From NCBI GenBank assembly GCA_015039315.1, contig WIDE01000014.1, positions 214,799-277,986 on the forward strand: a DNA stretch of 63,188 bases, written 5' to 3'. The notes below the pieces were generated by a model. The model was not told where the DNA came from, did no database searches, and saw only the letters and a program-made list of their open reading frames with translations. Shown here in pieces: positions 43,052 through 59,365 of the stretch. Each line of letters begins with the position of its first letter. Position 1 is the stretch's first letter. The position numbers and the translations under genes were made by a program. The DNA comes from Clavulina sp. PMI_390 (taxonomy: Eukaryota > Basidiomycota > Agaricomycetes > Cantharellales > Hydnaceae).

Positions 43052-45502
43052 ATGGGGTTTCTTGGCGTTATCATCGTCTCTATAGGACTTCTTGTGGTTG
43101 CTGGTTCTAAACTCGTCCGTACCTGTCTCATTCCGTTTTTAGCCGCAGCGTTGATGAGCAGTTCTCCCCCTTTTCACGACAACCAGCTTTATGACTATGT
43201 TCTTCGTCCTCGATGGCTTCTGAGACATCTCCCACGGCCTAAGACTCCAAGTCTTGTTACCGGAAACATGAATGAGCTGTTCCAGGAAGAACCCTCGTCT
43301 GCTATCCGTCGATGGCATTCCGAATTTGGCCACGTCGTCCTTTTTGATGGCTTTGTTAAGGTGCCTCTGAAAAACTTGTCGGATCGTTGCCATAGCATCC
43401 CTCTTACTGGAAGCTCTCCCCCGTTTGTAGACGCCGCGTATTTCCATTACAGATCCTCGAGCTCTTCACCACGTTCTCATTTCCGATCCATACAAATTCA
43501 CGAAACCAAAATTCATTCGCCAAGTGCTGGGTTCGGTGTTGGGAGAAGGTAAGCAGGCAGCCGGACTCGCACCGCATGAACAAGCACATCCATACAATCC
43601 ACTCTAGGGTTGGTCGTGGTTGAGGGAGAAGATCACCGACGACAAAGGAGGATAATGGTGAGTGACTATTTATCTGTCAACTTGCTAAGCTAGCTCACGG
43701 CTATGATAGAATCCTTCCTTTGGCCTCGCACAAATCAAGTCTCTGTACCCTGTATTCATGGAGAAGTCTCACAGGGTAAGCCTCGCGGCGCTGCTTCCCA
43801 GAGTCCAGTCCTAATAAAGCCCCCCCATAGCTGCGTGAGGTCATCTTGAATTCCGTTCGAGTATCACCTGGCACGCCTGCACCTCTGGATGTCTATGAAA
43901 TTTCTAGTAGAGCAACATTAGAGGTGATCAGTTCTGCCGGTGAGCCATTTCTTAGCATAATCTTCTTGTGCCCGTCTTACTTGAGGATTCGGCAGGTTTC
44001 GGGTATGAGACGAATGCCATTGAGAGCGGAAATGAGAATGAGCTAGTTGCCTCGTTCAATGCTTTATTCTCCTCAGTGACTGAAGTACAACCACTGGAAA
44101 TTATCGTGACTACATTGCCTATCATGAGTTATCTGGTCGTGAGCACTTTAGATTGTCCCACCATAGCGAGCTTGATTTCTCACCTGCTCATCCAACAGCC
44201 TGATTGGTCGCACAGACATGCTGCCACGGCTCGCGCGACCGCCACCATGCGACGCATTGGAGATGAACTCGTTGACAAGAAGAAACGCGATATCATCAAC
44301 AATACTACGGTTGCTTCTCAATCAAGCGACAAGGGAGGGAAACCTGGCCTTGAGGTAAGCCAGCTTGGAGGAAGCAAGGACTTGTTGAGTATACTCGGTG
44401 AGTTTCTATTGGCAAACTAATGCATCGAGTCTTCCGTTCTAATCATTTCAACAGTGAGGGCAAACATGGCGACGGATCTGAAACCTTCTCAAAAGCTCTC
44501 TGACAAGGACGTAGCCGCTCGTAAGTCTTTAACACCTCAACGGTTCCCTACTAAGGTTATATGGATCCTATAGAAATTTCCACGTTCCTCCTTGCTGGAA
44601 ATGACACAACTGCGTATGAGACGTTCTTTTCATAAAGAATCACAGCCCCATTTACGTGTTCTTGTTACAGAACTGCTATTACCTGGGGCATCTACGGCCT
44701 TTGCAAGAACCCTTCGACACAGCAGGCTCTCCGAACCGAGTTGGTTGAAGCCTATCAGACTCTAGGAGACTCTCCATCTTATGATCAACTCAACGCGCTC
44801 CCCTACCTCGATGCCGTCGTACGAGAGACTCTGCGACTCTATGCTCCCATTATGGGTACTAGCCGCGTAGCCACCCGCGACTGCGTGCTGCCTTTGGCGG
44901 AGCCTTTTGTTGATACTGCTGGCGTCAAACATGATACACTCTTGTGCGTTATCTCTCATGGCGCCTTGCAGGTTGGAGGTCTCATTCTTATCACGTAGCG
45001 TACCTCGAAACGCCACTGTCTTCGTTCCAATTGGGCATATGCAAACAAACCGCGCCGTCTGGGGTCCCGACGCCTTCGAGTTCAAGCCAGAGCGTTGGCT
45101 TCCCGAGAACTCTTCTTCCCTCCCAGAGGGAGTACACGAAGTTCCTTCTATCGCATATCCGACCTTCCTGGCTGGGACCAGGGCCTGCATTGGGTTCCGC
45201 TTCACCTTGGCTGAGTGAGTGATTTCACGTCTCTGGACCATAACTCACAACTAGTTAACCATATGACCTCGAAAGGGTGAAACTAATTTTCTATGACCTC
45301 ATCCGTGTCCTGAGCTTTGAACTCGCTGTTCCACCAGAAGAGGTAGAAGCTCGTGCAGGGTGAGAAAACATTCATCGACCCAAATCATAACTCATCTCAC
45401 TCTTCTTGCTTTTAAAGTATCGTGAATCGACCGAGGCTAGCTTCGCGTCCCAACGAGGGCTGGCAGCTGCCTGTCCTTGTAACGTTGGTGGACACTGTTT
45501 GA
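43052..45502 (+). CDS. cytochrome P450, tandem copy 3
   Basis: Third tandem paralogue. MGFLGVIIVSIGLLVVAGSKL is the membrane anchor, spliced to LYDYVLRPRWLLRHLPRPK. Downstream joins give TPRISITDPRALHHVLISDP, LVVVEGEDHRRQRRIM, FGYETNAIESGNENE, GGSKDLLSIL, FLLAGNDTTA, RETLRLYAP, FKPERWLPE and the haem loop FLAGTRACIGFRF. It ends NEGWQLPVLVTLVDTV at 45502. In contrast to copies 1 and 2, the introns after KSH and KDLLSIL use ordinary GT donors (GTAAGC and GTGAGT). Roughly 540 residues, intact. Intergenic spacing to copy 2 is about 300 bp, the same orientation, as expected for unequal-crossing-over duplication. Substrate unknown. Confidence 0.9.
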
Positions 45503-45828
45503 CCTCTGGGCCTCGATATGTCCCTGTATTTGGTTCTGATCCCACTGTATCTCCTTTTGTCTCTGAAGGCTCTTCTGATTTGTTGGATATTCCCTGTTTC
45601 TGACGTATTTCGCTCAATATATAATGTCACTAATTACAGCAGTTGGTGGTTCCAAGCCGCATCCTTTGTTTGTTTGTTTGTTTGTTGTCATCGACTCCGA
45701 GGCTGGAATCGAGATTCCTCGTTTCCCACAGCGTTTGTGCCACTCTTCACACTCCGATAAACTGGTTGCAGCCTAACGCCAACGCCCTGGGCTGCGCTCT
45801 CTGACACCTGCGCCTATCTGGCCTCAAA
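45503..45828. other. intergenic with short TTTG repeat
   Basis: About 325 bp between P450 copy 3 and the GH31 gene, same strand. It holds five tandem TTTG units near 45665-45684. Otherwise presumed 3' flank and promoter. Confidence 0.45.
45665..45684 (+). repeat. TTTG tetranucleotide repeat (5 units)
   Basis: Five consecutive TTTG units in the GH31 upstream region. A short microsatellite, probably without function. Confidence 0.7.
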
Positions 45829-50222
<4,394 letters not shown>

Positions 50223-50399
50223 CTAAATCATCATGTTTCTAACTTCATTGTGTGTGCTGCCCTGTTCATGGCCTCGCCATCTAGACTTTTCCTGTTCCGT
50301 TTTGCTATTCATCTGTACAATCTCTCTATAGACCATTGTTTTGTTCTGAAGTGTATCAACCTGGTATCAAAATTTCTGTTGAGTGATGATGACATAAGT

Positions 50400-51847
50400 C
50401 TACATGGTGCGACCGAAGATCTTCCTCAAGAAGGCCAGGAAAACCTCCTTCTTGAGTTCTCCAGTACTCTCGTCAATAGTGTCCACCAGCCCCACGATTT
50501 TCTTATACGACTCTTGCTCGTAAGCTTTGTACACGGCTTCCACATCCACAGCCTTATACACCTCCTTCACCTTGGCCTCACATGCGGCGTCTTTACGCCC
50601 GTAGTTCTCATCGAGAACTTTGCGCTGCTCGGGTGAAGCGCGCTGCAGAGCGATGTTGATGCACCATGAGTTTTTGTTGTCCACAATATCCGTGCCGATC
50701 TTTCCGAGCACCTCAGGAGGGGCGAAGTAGTCGAGGAAGTCGTCCTGGACCTGGAAATACTCGCCCAAGGGGATGAGAATGTCCTTAGCGAGCTTGAATT
50801 GGGCGGGAGATGTGATCCCAGCGTAGTACATTGCTGAGGCAACGGGGAGATAGCTAGAAGGGGATCGAGGCCAGCAAGGTAAGATTAAGTAACCTGATGA
50901 GCGAAATCGAGGAAGGCTTACAATGAATACCATGCTGTTTTATAGATGACAGTGAGGGAATGACTGAGCGTAAGGGATGTCAGGAAGCGGCGCCCAGCGA
51001 TATGAATCACACGATAACACTAACCGTTGGAGAGAGAACCGATTAAGGTCAATATTATCTTCAGGGGCAGTTAACAGATCAATAAGTTGACCCATCTCTG
51101 TTTTATACGTGCACTGCAGAAATGGTCAGCAGCTAGGTTCAAGGTCCATGAATAAACCACCAAGACACACATCCAAGAAAAGCTCCAGCAGATCGACATA
51201 GCAGGCATCCTTGCGGTAGTAGTTCTTAATGAGCTGGTAAATGGCAGCTTCGAGCATGAACGCGTCGTTGATCGCGATATTCCCGACAGCCTCGACTTTG
51301 TACCAGCATGGTTGGCCCCGTCGAGTGATTGAGGCATCCATCATATCATCCGCAACAAGGAAATAAGCTTGGAGCTATAATAGGTTCAGTTTAAGTTGGA
51401 GTGGTATAAGGTTAGTGACGATAATTGGCTCACGAGCTCAAGACCCCAGCCTAGAATAGCGGCCTTTTTGTACTCTGCACCCTGGAGTTTCTCTCCACGT
51501 AGGATTTCGATCGTATCTACGACAGAGATTCCTCGATTGAGCTTGCCTGTATAGGAACAACATATTTCAGTGAGAGATCTCGAGTTCGCGATTAGGCAGC
51601 TAATGTGCTAACCTCCTGGAGTGTTGTACTCGAGGTTCTAGAGGAGAAAACGCACATAAGGCCACAGAAGGAGGAAAAAATCGAGTGAGGGTGAGCACTC
51701 AACTCGCTTGTACCATTGCACCATCTCATCGGGAATATTTTCCGCGCGCAAGGTGTCCAGCAGCTCCTCCACAAGTTCAGGAAACACCGCAAGGAATCGC
51801 TTCTTGTTCTCGGCGGCTTCAAGTTTTGCTGCTGAGGGGGCACTCAT
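50400..51847 (-). CDS. ERG20: farnesyl diphosphate synthase
   Basis: A cytosolic prenyltransferase that condenses IPP with DMAPP and GPP to make FPP for sterols, dolichol and prenylation. About seven exons give some 350 residues. The start is [18 protein letters not shown]. The family motifs are [32 protein letters not shown] (first Asp-rich motif DDMMD), [56 protein letters not shown] (second motif DDFLD), [14 protein letters not shown] and the C-terminal [10 protein letters not shown]. The two aromatic residues just before the first motif (QAYFLVADD) fit an FPP-length product. It is convergent with the GH31 gene, 178 bp tail to tail. It looks like the housekeeping copy. Nearness to the P450s is noted but no terpene cyclase is present. 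Confidence 0.95.
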
Positions 51848-52303
51848 GGCTATCGATATCTCGGAGTTGAAAGGTGGCAGACGGAAGCAAGCAAGTGGAA
51901 CAATGGAACGATGGTACGATGATCAACTGAAATTTCAATCGAGATCAAACGGGAGAAGAATTTAGAATAACCAACATCGGGAGTAGGTTGAGTGATTCTA
52001 GAGGCTTTGAAATAGCTTGTAGGATACTCACGAGTTCGCAAATGGCCAATCGAGAACACAATCGGAACGTGTTTTGGTGGAGGCGGTGTATGGTCTTTCC
52101 AATTGCGATTTTGATTCATTCCTCGGCCTCGCATTGAATCATGAGAACTTGGAGTCCGGGAACACATTGATTTACTAAAAGCCCCTACTATAAAACGAAC
52201 CTGATAATTCAATTTCTACCTCAAAAGCTTCCGCCTGCTTGTCGGAAGGCCAAGCAACAAGGGCCTCATGATCCTCAGAAAGAGTGGCTCCTTCCCTACC
52301 GAA
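51848..52303. promoter_or_regulatory. intergenic, promoter of ERG20
   Basis: About 450 bp between the FPP synthase start and the stop of the mannosyltransferase, both on the minus strand. Presumed promoter and 3' flank; no recognised site. Confidence 0.4.
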
Positions 52304-54212
52304 TCACTCCCACCCACCGTACTTCCCTCCATATCGCAGATACATCTCGTTAAAATCAGCCCACCTCTTCCCTGCAATATTTGCGAACTTCTCTTCAATT
52401 ACTGAATTTGTGGACGTGAGCATCCACTCCTTCCGATTTGCATTCACGGCCCCTTTAGGGTCTGCCACATTCTCCAAATCCAAGCACAGGCCGCGAGAGT
52501 TGTGTACCCACATCCGAGCATCGTCCAGCCTGTGATCAGATGCTATGTCAAGTGACATCCGCTTAATCGAGGAGAAAGGCCCTAGCCCGTCATTCGAAGA
52601 AGGGGAGGGAAGTTCGGAGCGATGTTTGAGGAGGTTGGCATGTACGAATAGGGGATTAGGGTGCGCTGATGGCTGTGAAGTGAGGTCGTACTTCATGTGA
52701 AAGGATTCAGCAAAACTGTCAGTCACTGTCAACGAGGGCGTGACAAACCTGGAGCATAGCGATGCCACAGAACTGATTTGGGTCCCAGGTTGGGTGGAAA
52801 CCGAGTGTTCCTAACCACCGCGGCGACATCGTATACGGGATTCCCAACACCCAGAACGCGTATTTCTGATAAGAGAAGAAAAAGGTTAAAGATGAGAGCA
52901 AACGCTAGGAATAGCACTCGCGCCCAATAGGCTCACAAAGGTGTCCTTGTCCCCTTCACTTAGTCGGAAGTAGAAATCTCGTTCGAGTTGCATATGAGCA
53001 GCGATGTGCAGCGCTGCCAGGTTGAGTCCACCATTACCCGTTTTGCGGATGATGATTTGCCCTGAACGACATAATGGCTGCTCTAGATCGAGGCGATCAA
53101 TGACGGGATGGGTAAGCGAACTAACCTGTTTCGAGAGTCCATTCGTCCTGGCTACAGGCTCTTCCGGTCAACCTCCAGATTGCATTCCGAGCTGGTTGAT
53201 AGAATATCAGGCCTAACAGATTCACCCACTGGCAGGAGACAATTATAGGACTTACGATGATCCTTGAATATATCTGGCCAGAATACTACTCCTGGCTGCC
53301 CCACTCCAGCATAGACAGGCGAATCAAAGAGATATGTCGGGTCTCTGAGAGGGATGTTGTCGCTGTCGAGGTAGAGGACTTCCTCAAATGATGAGTAAAT
53401 AATAGCGTCCGCCTTGATCTGAAAGTTTTTCCAATTCTTCGATGATTTGACGAGGTCCAGCTGGGGGAATGTCAGTGGGAGTGCCGACGAAAGGTTGACC
53501 TTGAAATAGCTGAGGCTTACCTCACGAACAGTGGCATTAAGATTGGTGAGTTCGTCTAGCATAGAAGCCGACGTAATCTCACCCGGGAATGTGAACACTT
53601 CAACGGGAAGTAGGCATTTATGATGTAGCCGCAGTATTCGTAGAGTGACCAGCAGTCGGTCTGCAGTATCCTAGAAAGACAGAAGGCGGGTAAGTAGGAT
53701 AGTTTAGCGAGCTCTACGTTCAGAATGAGACTGACCGAATTGCCTCCCGTCATGACGATGCCTCTCCCACCACCTGGGATTCCAACTAAGGGAACAGACG
53801 CGCGGGCCTCGATGGCTTCAAGATAGCTGATGATGTCCATTCGGCGAGTGGCAAGTTCAAAGTTGCCGCGGCCTTTCCAGAAGAGAGTTTGGCGCTTGAG
53901 CTGGTCAGGATTGCCTTGCTTCTTCGCTCGCGATGGTGGACCACACTCCAAGGAATCCTGGGCAAATGCTTCGGTGGATGGGAGTAACGGCGCATGAAGG
54001 AAAGCTTTCAGACGTGTCTGGAGAGTCGATGATGAGACTCTCGGGATATAGTGTTGGAGGTCATGGGAGAGTTGTGGACTGAGGGTGTCCGTTGAGATGA
54101 ATGTGGAGTGTAGAACGTCAGACACCGGGGATCGGTAGATAATGAGGTTGACGATGAGAAATATCGTCAAAGCGCATAATAATAGGGTCTCTCGCGTTAG
54201 CCGGAGGTACAT
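52304..54212 (-). CDS. MNN-type Golgi alpha-mannosyltransferase
   Basis: A type II membrane glycosyltransferase of the MNN1/MNN2 family, predicted to use GDP-mannose in the Golgi for mannan or glycan branching. The start MYLRLTRETLLLCALTIFLI leads into the span and a luminal stem. The catalytic part carries RGIVMTGGNS, VEVFTFPGE, FQIKADAIIYSSFEEVLYLDSDNIPLRDP (DSD is the metal-binding DxD), then the GVVFWPDIFK loop. RNAIWRLTGRACSQDEWTLE, SGQ-like ETGQIIIRK and LNLAALHIAAHM follow after splicing. ERDFYFRLSEGDKDTF, KYAFWVLGIPY and a C-terminal third without strong motifs, ending RYGGKYGGWE, complete the chain. About 7 exons and 530 residues. The family is clear (Mannosyl_trans3); linkage and acceptor are not. 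Confidence 0.87.
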
Positions 54213-54704
54213 TGAAGCTAGGGAAGGACCTGGTGCAGCGAAACGCAGCCTGTCCTCTGTAAGTTTGCTTTGTGCAGCAGTGTCTATGATAGCTACGCGC
54301 TGATATTAGTATTGCGGCGGGCCCAATTTGAGTCGCTTTGATATATCGCAAACTCTGTGAATGAAACGTCAGAGTTGGGGCTGAGGAGTATTATACCAAA
54401 GTCAAATCTAAGCCGTCTTGAGATGAGAATCTTGGATACTAACAGCAAGGAGAAGAGCGGGTGAATGCCTCTTCTCGTAGCCTAAACGCCCTCCACAGGT
54501 ATTGAAAGTACCAGGTCGTGAAGGTTATAGTAGAGCCATGACAATGTTTGGCTCGGGGACGCGCCATGTCCATCATCACCATCAACAAACATCATTCTGT
54601 GATGTTTGAATAGGAAGATCTGAACGGTGTTCAGAATTCTCACCGCGCAAAGGTTGCTATCAACATCCTCTAGACATCCTCCTCCACACCAAGTGCCAGC
54701 GTGT
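54213..54704. promoter_or_regulatory. divergent promoter region
   Basis: About 490 bp between divergent starts of the mannosyltransferase and the oligopeptide transporter. No named site or TATA box recognised. Confidence 0.4.
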
Positions 54705-57700
54705 ATGCCAGCTCCCAGCCAAAACGGCGATCACTATGCAGCAGAAGCATATGAACTAGTCCCAGAAGCCCCTACCGACTCTGTGAAAGCTGGCAACGGC
54801 CACAGCAATGGCGAATCTCGCTACAGCAACGACCTGGAGAGAGACTATCCTTTAGCAGATGACGGCGAAGATGACCGCGCTATCCTCCTACAGGAGATGA
54901 ACGGAGGCCCAGAGCCACGCGTTTTCACAACAAAAGTAGAATATGACCCTTCAGACGACTCTGCGGCTGCAATGGTCCATCGAGTGCGTGCACAACTACA
55001 GCCTTTGCGTTTTGTAGCGTGACTAATGGAAGGCAACAACCTACGCCCTACTGTCACTAGGCTGTCCCCGAGACCGATGATCCAACCCAAATCACTCTCA
55101 GCTTTCGTGTATTTCTGCTTGGCACCATAATGGGCGTCTTGGGCGCATCTATTTCCCAACTCTTTTACTTCAAATCTAATGCACCTAGGTCCGTCACAAT
55201 TCTTCTCTCCGTATACAGTATACTAAGGGTCATCGGCTGTTATAGTTTCTCAGCATACTTCGTAATCTTAATTACTCACCCGGCTGGCAAGTGGCTGGCC
55301 AAAGTTCTCCCTGACCGAAGGGTTGGTGTAGGGCGGTGGTCTTTCTCGCTCAACCCTGGGGCCTGGAACCCTAAAGAGCATATGTTAGGTATGTTGGAAC
55401 CTATTCCCGCGAAAAACGGCGAAGCTCACTTAAGACAACTATAGTTGGCGTCTTCTCGCTTTGTGGTGGAAGTGCCTATGCATCAGATATCCGTGAGCCA
55501 TGTCGTCCTGCGTCTGACCACGCCATGTCGCCCTCTAATTCCCCTCAAGTCTCCATTCAGCGACTATACTACAAACAAGACATCGGAGCGGTAGCAGGAA
55601 TCACTCTACTACTCACAACGCAACTCAGTAAGCAAAATTCACCTAATTATTCTCGAAGTTCCAGGCTCATGTGTGTTTTTCTGTAGTCGGCTTTGGTCTC
55701 GCTGGCTTTCTCCAAGATATTCTCGTCAGGCCTGTGGCAATGGTATTTCCACAGAATCTCGTTTTCGTCACCATGTTCCATGCTCTGCACGATAACAAAA
55801 ACACCGCCCAAAGGACACAAATGAAGATGTTCATGGTTGTCTTTGTAGCAATCTTCGTGTACCAGGTTCGAGTGTGCCCAAACCAGATCTCCGTCAACAA
55901 TTCTAATACTTCCGAATGATAGATGTTCCCTACTGTTTTATTCCCGACTCTCAATTCTCTCGCCGTGCTTTGTACGTTACCGACTTTTGGCTTCAAGGCA
56001 TCTCCGGATTTAACTAACGATTTGCCCCCCATAGGTATCGTTGACAATCGAAGCTCGATCCTCCGCACCTTTGGGTCAGGCTTCCATGGATTCGGGTTCC
56101 TTAATTTCAGCTTCGATTGGAACAGTGTTGGCAGCTTTGTGAGTGTCGCTACCGAAATCCTCAGTCGATAGGCGTTTAACATTCTCCTACGAAGGGTCCA
56201 TTCTTTACTCCATGGTGTGTGGCAGAATTATATAGAGATGATTGTGTAACGATATACCCATCCTTTTCTGTCCCAGGTGGGCTCAGCTCAACATGTATGG
56301 TGGTTTGGTTGGAATGGTGTGGATCGTCGGCCCGTTATTCTATTACTCGAATTTCTGGGATGCATTGAAGTTCCCAACTCCCATCTCCGGTGGCCTATTC
56401 AAGTGAGCCTCTCATTTCCTTCCTATGATGCAGGATTAGGACGAGGCTAATACGCTTGTCGCTTTGATCATCTCTCACCAGCTCCTCTTACCAAAAGTAT
56501 GTATCTCTTACCGTATTGAGACACCCAGCTTCAGCTAGCCCCTTCGCTCAATGTCCCTGCTTCACTTTTTGTCATGATAGGTTTGATGTTCAGTCTATCC
56601 TGAACCCCGACTTCACTATCAATGACGCTGCATGGGAGAAGCAGCAGCCTCTGCTACTGGCGGTGAGTACTGGCCTCTGCTTTTCTCCCTAACCCAGCAA
56701 ATTTTCGGCCCTACTCCTGTCTACGAACTCTCAGTGCTACAATTTGCTAATGGCTTTCCCTGGAATTCCTTTTCCACTTTCTTTCTTTGCGATTGTTCAA
56801 CGCTCGTCGCATTGCCACAACGTTGGGGGTGGTTTGGACTGCTCAATAAACAATATAGCCATTCTTCGCGTTGAGCTACGCCCTGGGATTCGCAGCATTG
56901 ACAAGTGCTATAATGCATGTCATCTTGTGGCACCGCAAGGACATTATGAACGCCGTATTTGCGTCTCGACGGGAGCGGTCCGAGGAGAGCATCCACAATC
57001 GGTGAGTATGGTTTTCTGATTGGCTTACTAGGCTTGTGTGAATAACGACACGCGGTGATGGGCCCTCTTTCGTTGTCGTAGATTGATGGAAGCGTACGCC
57101 CCAGTTCCGAAAAGCTGGTACATTGGCATTTTCTCCTTGACCCTAGTGATGACCTTTGTCCTTATCGAGTCAGCGCCGCTGCAGCTCCCTGCATGGGGCA
57201 TCGTGCTGGCTGTTTTTGTGGCGATGATATTCCTCGTCCCGGTTGGAATTATCTCAGCCGTAAGCGAAACCACGATCGGTACGTTACCGGCATTGACTCG
57301 ATGCCAAACAAATTGATGGAGCTGACGAGGGTTCCAGGCCTCAATATCGTTACTGAATTTATTGCAGGCTTCCTTATTCCTGGGAAGCCTATTGCCAACG
57401 TGGTATGTAATATACTTCACTCAGGGTCGGTTTACTTGCCACTAGGTTGATGAATTCCTGGGACTTTAGGTATTCAAGTGCTATGGCTATATGACCATGT
57501 CGCAAGCACTTGCACTCACTGGTGATCTCAAGTATGTTTCTTTCCGAGGCGCGTTGCTATGAACAATGCTCAGACGCATCTTGCTTCGTGGTAGAATGGG
57601 TCTCTACATGAAGATACCACCGCGAGAGGTGAGTCATGACTTGTTCAGATCGAGAACTCCCTTCTGACGCTCTCGAATCTTTCAGATGTTCATTACACAG

Positions 57701-58888
57701 TGCGTTTATAGCATCGCCTTCGTCTAACCCGTCGTACTGATATGGCATACTCTTGTAGAGTGCTAGGAACTGTTTTGGTAAGATATATCTCTACCTCGCA
57801 CTAGGCCTGCAGTATTCATACCTCATATAGAGCTGTGTCGTGAACTACTTTACACTGAACTCAGGTGAGCGCATCTACTGTATGCTGTTTATGGCAACCG
57901 TTCTGATCAAGCTTCCAGTGCTCGATGCCAAATTTCAATATCTTGACGGAACGATTGAGGACCCGTGAGTTTTGTTCCTGGATACAAGAATCCTCGATTT
58001 GATATTCACTCTGGTCAAAGAACTGGCCAATGGACGGGTCGTCTTCCGGGGATATTCTATTCCGCATCTGTCATTTGGGGACTGGTCGGTCCGTACGTCT
58101 CCGCTCTTGCACAGTTGTCGACGGTACACTTTACTCACAGCTATCCATCCAGGGCTCGTTTCTTTGCGGGGAAGTATAGCGTTCTTTACCTCGGTTTCCT
58201 TGTTGGCGCACTGCTGCCCATCTTGCCCTGGTGGCTACACAAAAAATACCCCGGTCGGTCATTTGACAAGGTATGTAGGCTTCGCCAGAGACTACCCTTA
58301 CCAGAGATTGATCTCGGCGCCGATACCCTGCAGGTCTCGATACCCATTATATTTCACGCCGCCGGTTTGCCTCCGGTAAGCTTGTCACCAAGCGGGTTGC
58401 TCTGAATCGAGCCTTCCTTCGTGTCACTCCTGACCCTAACAACCACTCCCTTTTTCCTTTCTATCCCTTACACAACGCCATGCCTCACTAGCAAATACCC
58501 ACTAACACGATCACCACCGGCTTCATGGCAGCTTACTTCTCTCAAGTGTATCTGCGAAAACGAAAGTGAGTTACCCATATCGTGTGCCCGGCGAACGTCG
58601 GGTTTTGCTCAACATGACGTCGCTTTCATTTCTAGACCCAAGTTCTTCGAGAGATATGCCTATGTTATTAGTGCAGCGTTAGACGCAGGGTAAGCAGGGA
58701 GTCACCTTGTCTGTTTGCTTGACAAGGAGGCTGACAGGCTGGAGCGTGACCTTATCTCGGTTAACAGGACGAGCGTTTCGGCCCTTTCAGTTTATTTGCT
58801 GCTGGCAGTGATCCTGGGGGGATGGCAGGCCCCGCACTGGTGGTTGAATAGTGCACAGGACGTAGAGCATTGTAAAGTGGGGTCTTGA
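54705..58888 (+). CDS. oligopeptide transporter, OPT family
   Basis: A proton-coupled plasma-membrane transporter for small peptides (fission-yeast Isp4 and yeast Opt1/2 group). The start at 54705 (MPAPSQNGDHYAAEAYE) opens a cytosolic tail of about 100 residues. The membrane domain begins with ITLSFRVFLLGTIMGVLGAS and carries the NPG signature SLNPGAWNPKEHML, then IGFGLAGFLQDILVRP, AMVFPQNLVFVTMFHAL, SGFHGFGFLNFSFDWN and GLVGMVWIVGPLFYYSN. The second signature KIPPREMF (KxPPR) follows, then GFLIPGKPIANVVFKCYGY and WWLHKKYPGR. The C-terminal helices end with LLLAVILGGWQAPHWW. Around 20 exons and about 780 residues, with 12 or more membrane helices expected. Peptide nitrogen uptake or glutathione transport are both possible. 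The reading ends at 58888. Confidence 0.9.
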
Positions 58889-59365
58889 TGATAGCGTGTG
58901 AGTGCTTGCTCGTTTGAGGGGAGGAGAGGAGAGGGGGTGAGGCAATTGCTAGTGTCTGCCGTCCATCATATGCTTTGTGTGTGTGAATAGAGAGCTGCAT
59001 AGGATTAATATTATGACTACGGGCTGCTACTACAACTTAATGATAGTTATAATTCATGAGACCGAGGGAGGGAAGGGGGGGATGATTGCGATCAGTTGCT
59101 ACTAGTTTGAATTGTTTTTAGGAGGCTCCCACGCTCCCGAAGTCCGGGCATCGAGGCCTCGCCAACCTTGAACCCCCTCCAACGTGCATTTGCCAGCGAC
59201 GGGCTCGTCCAAAACAGCTGCAGCAAGCGCCTCTCCTTCCCTACTCTCACCTGCTTCCTGCGGGCCCCCCTCTCCTCCTCGCTCGGGCCCTTCTAATCAC
59301 GCCCGCGGCCCAAGCTGAACCTCTAACTCTCGGCGCACCACACCGCCGAGTCCCCCACCGTTTTG
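58889..59365. promoter_or_regulatory. intergenic, promoter of the seven-helix gene
   Basis: About 480 bp between two plus-strand genes. GC-rich toward its 3' end. No RNA gene or repeat recognised. Confidence 0.4.
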
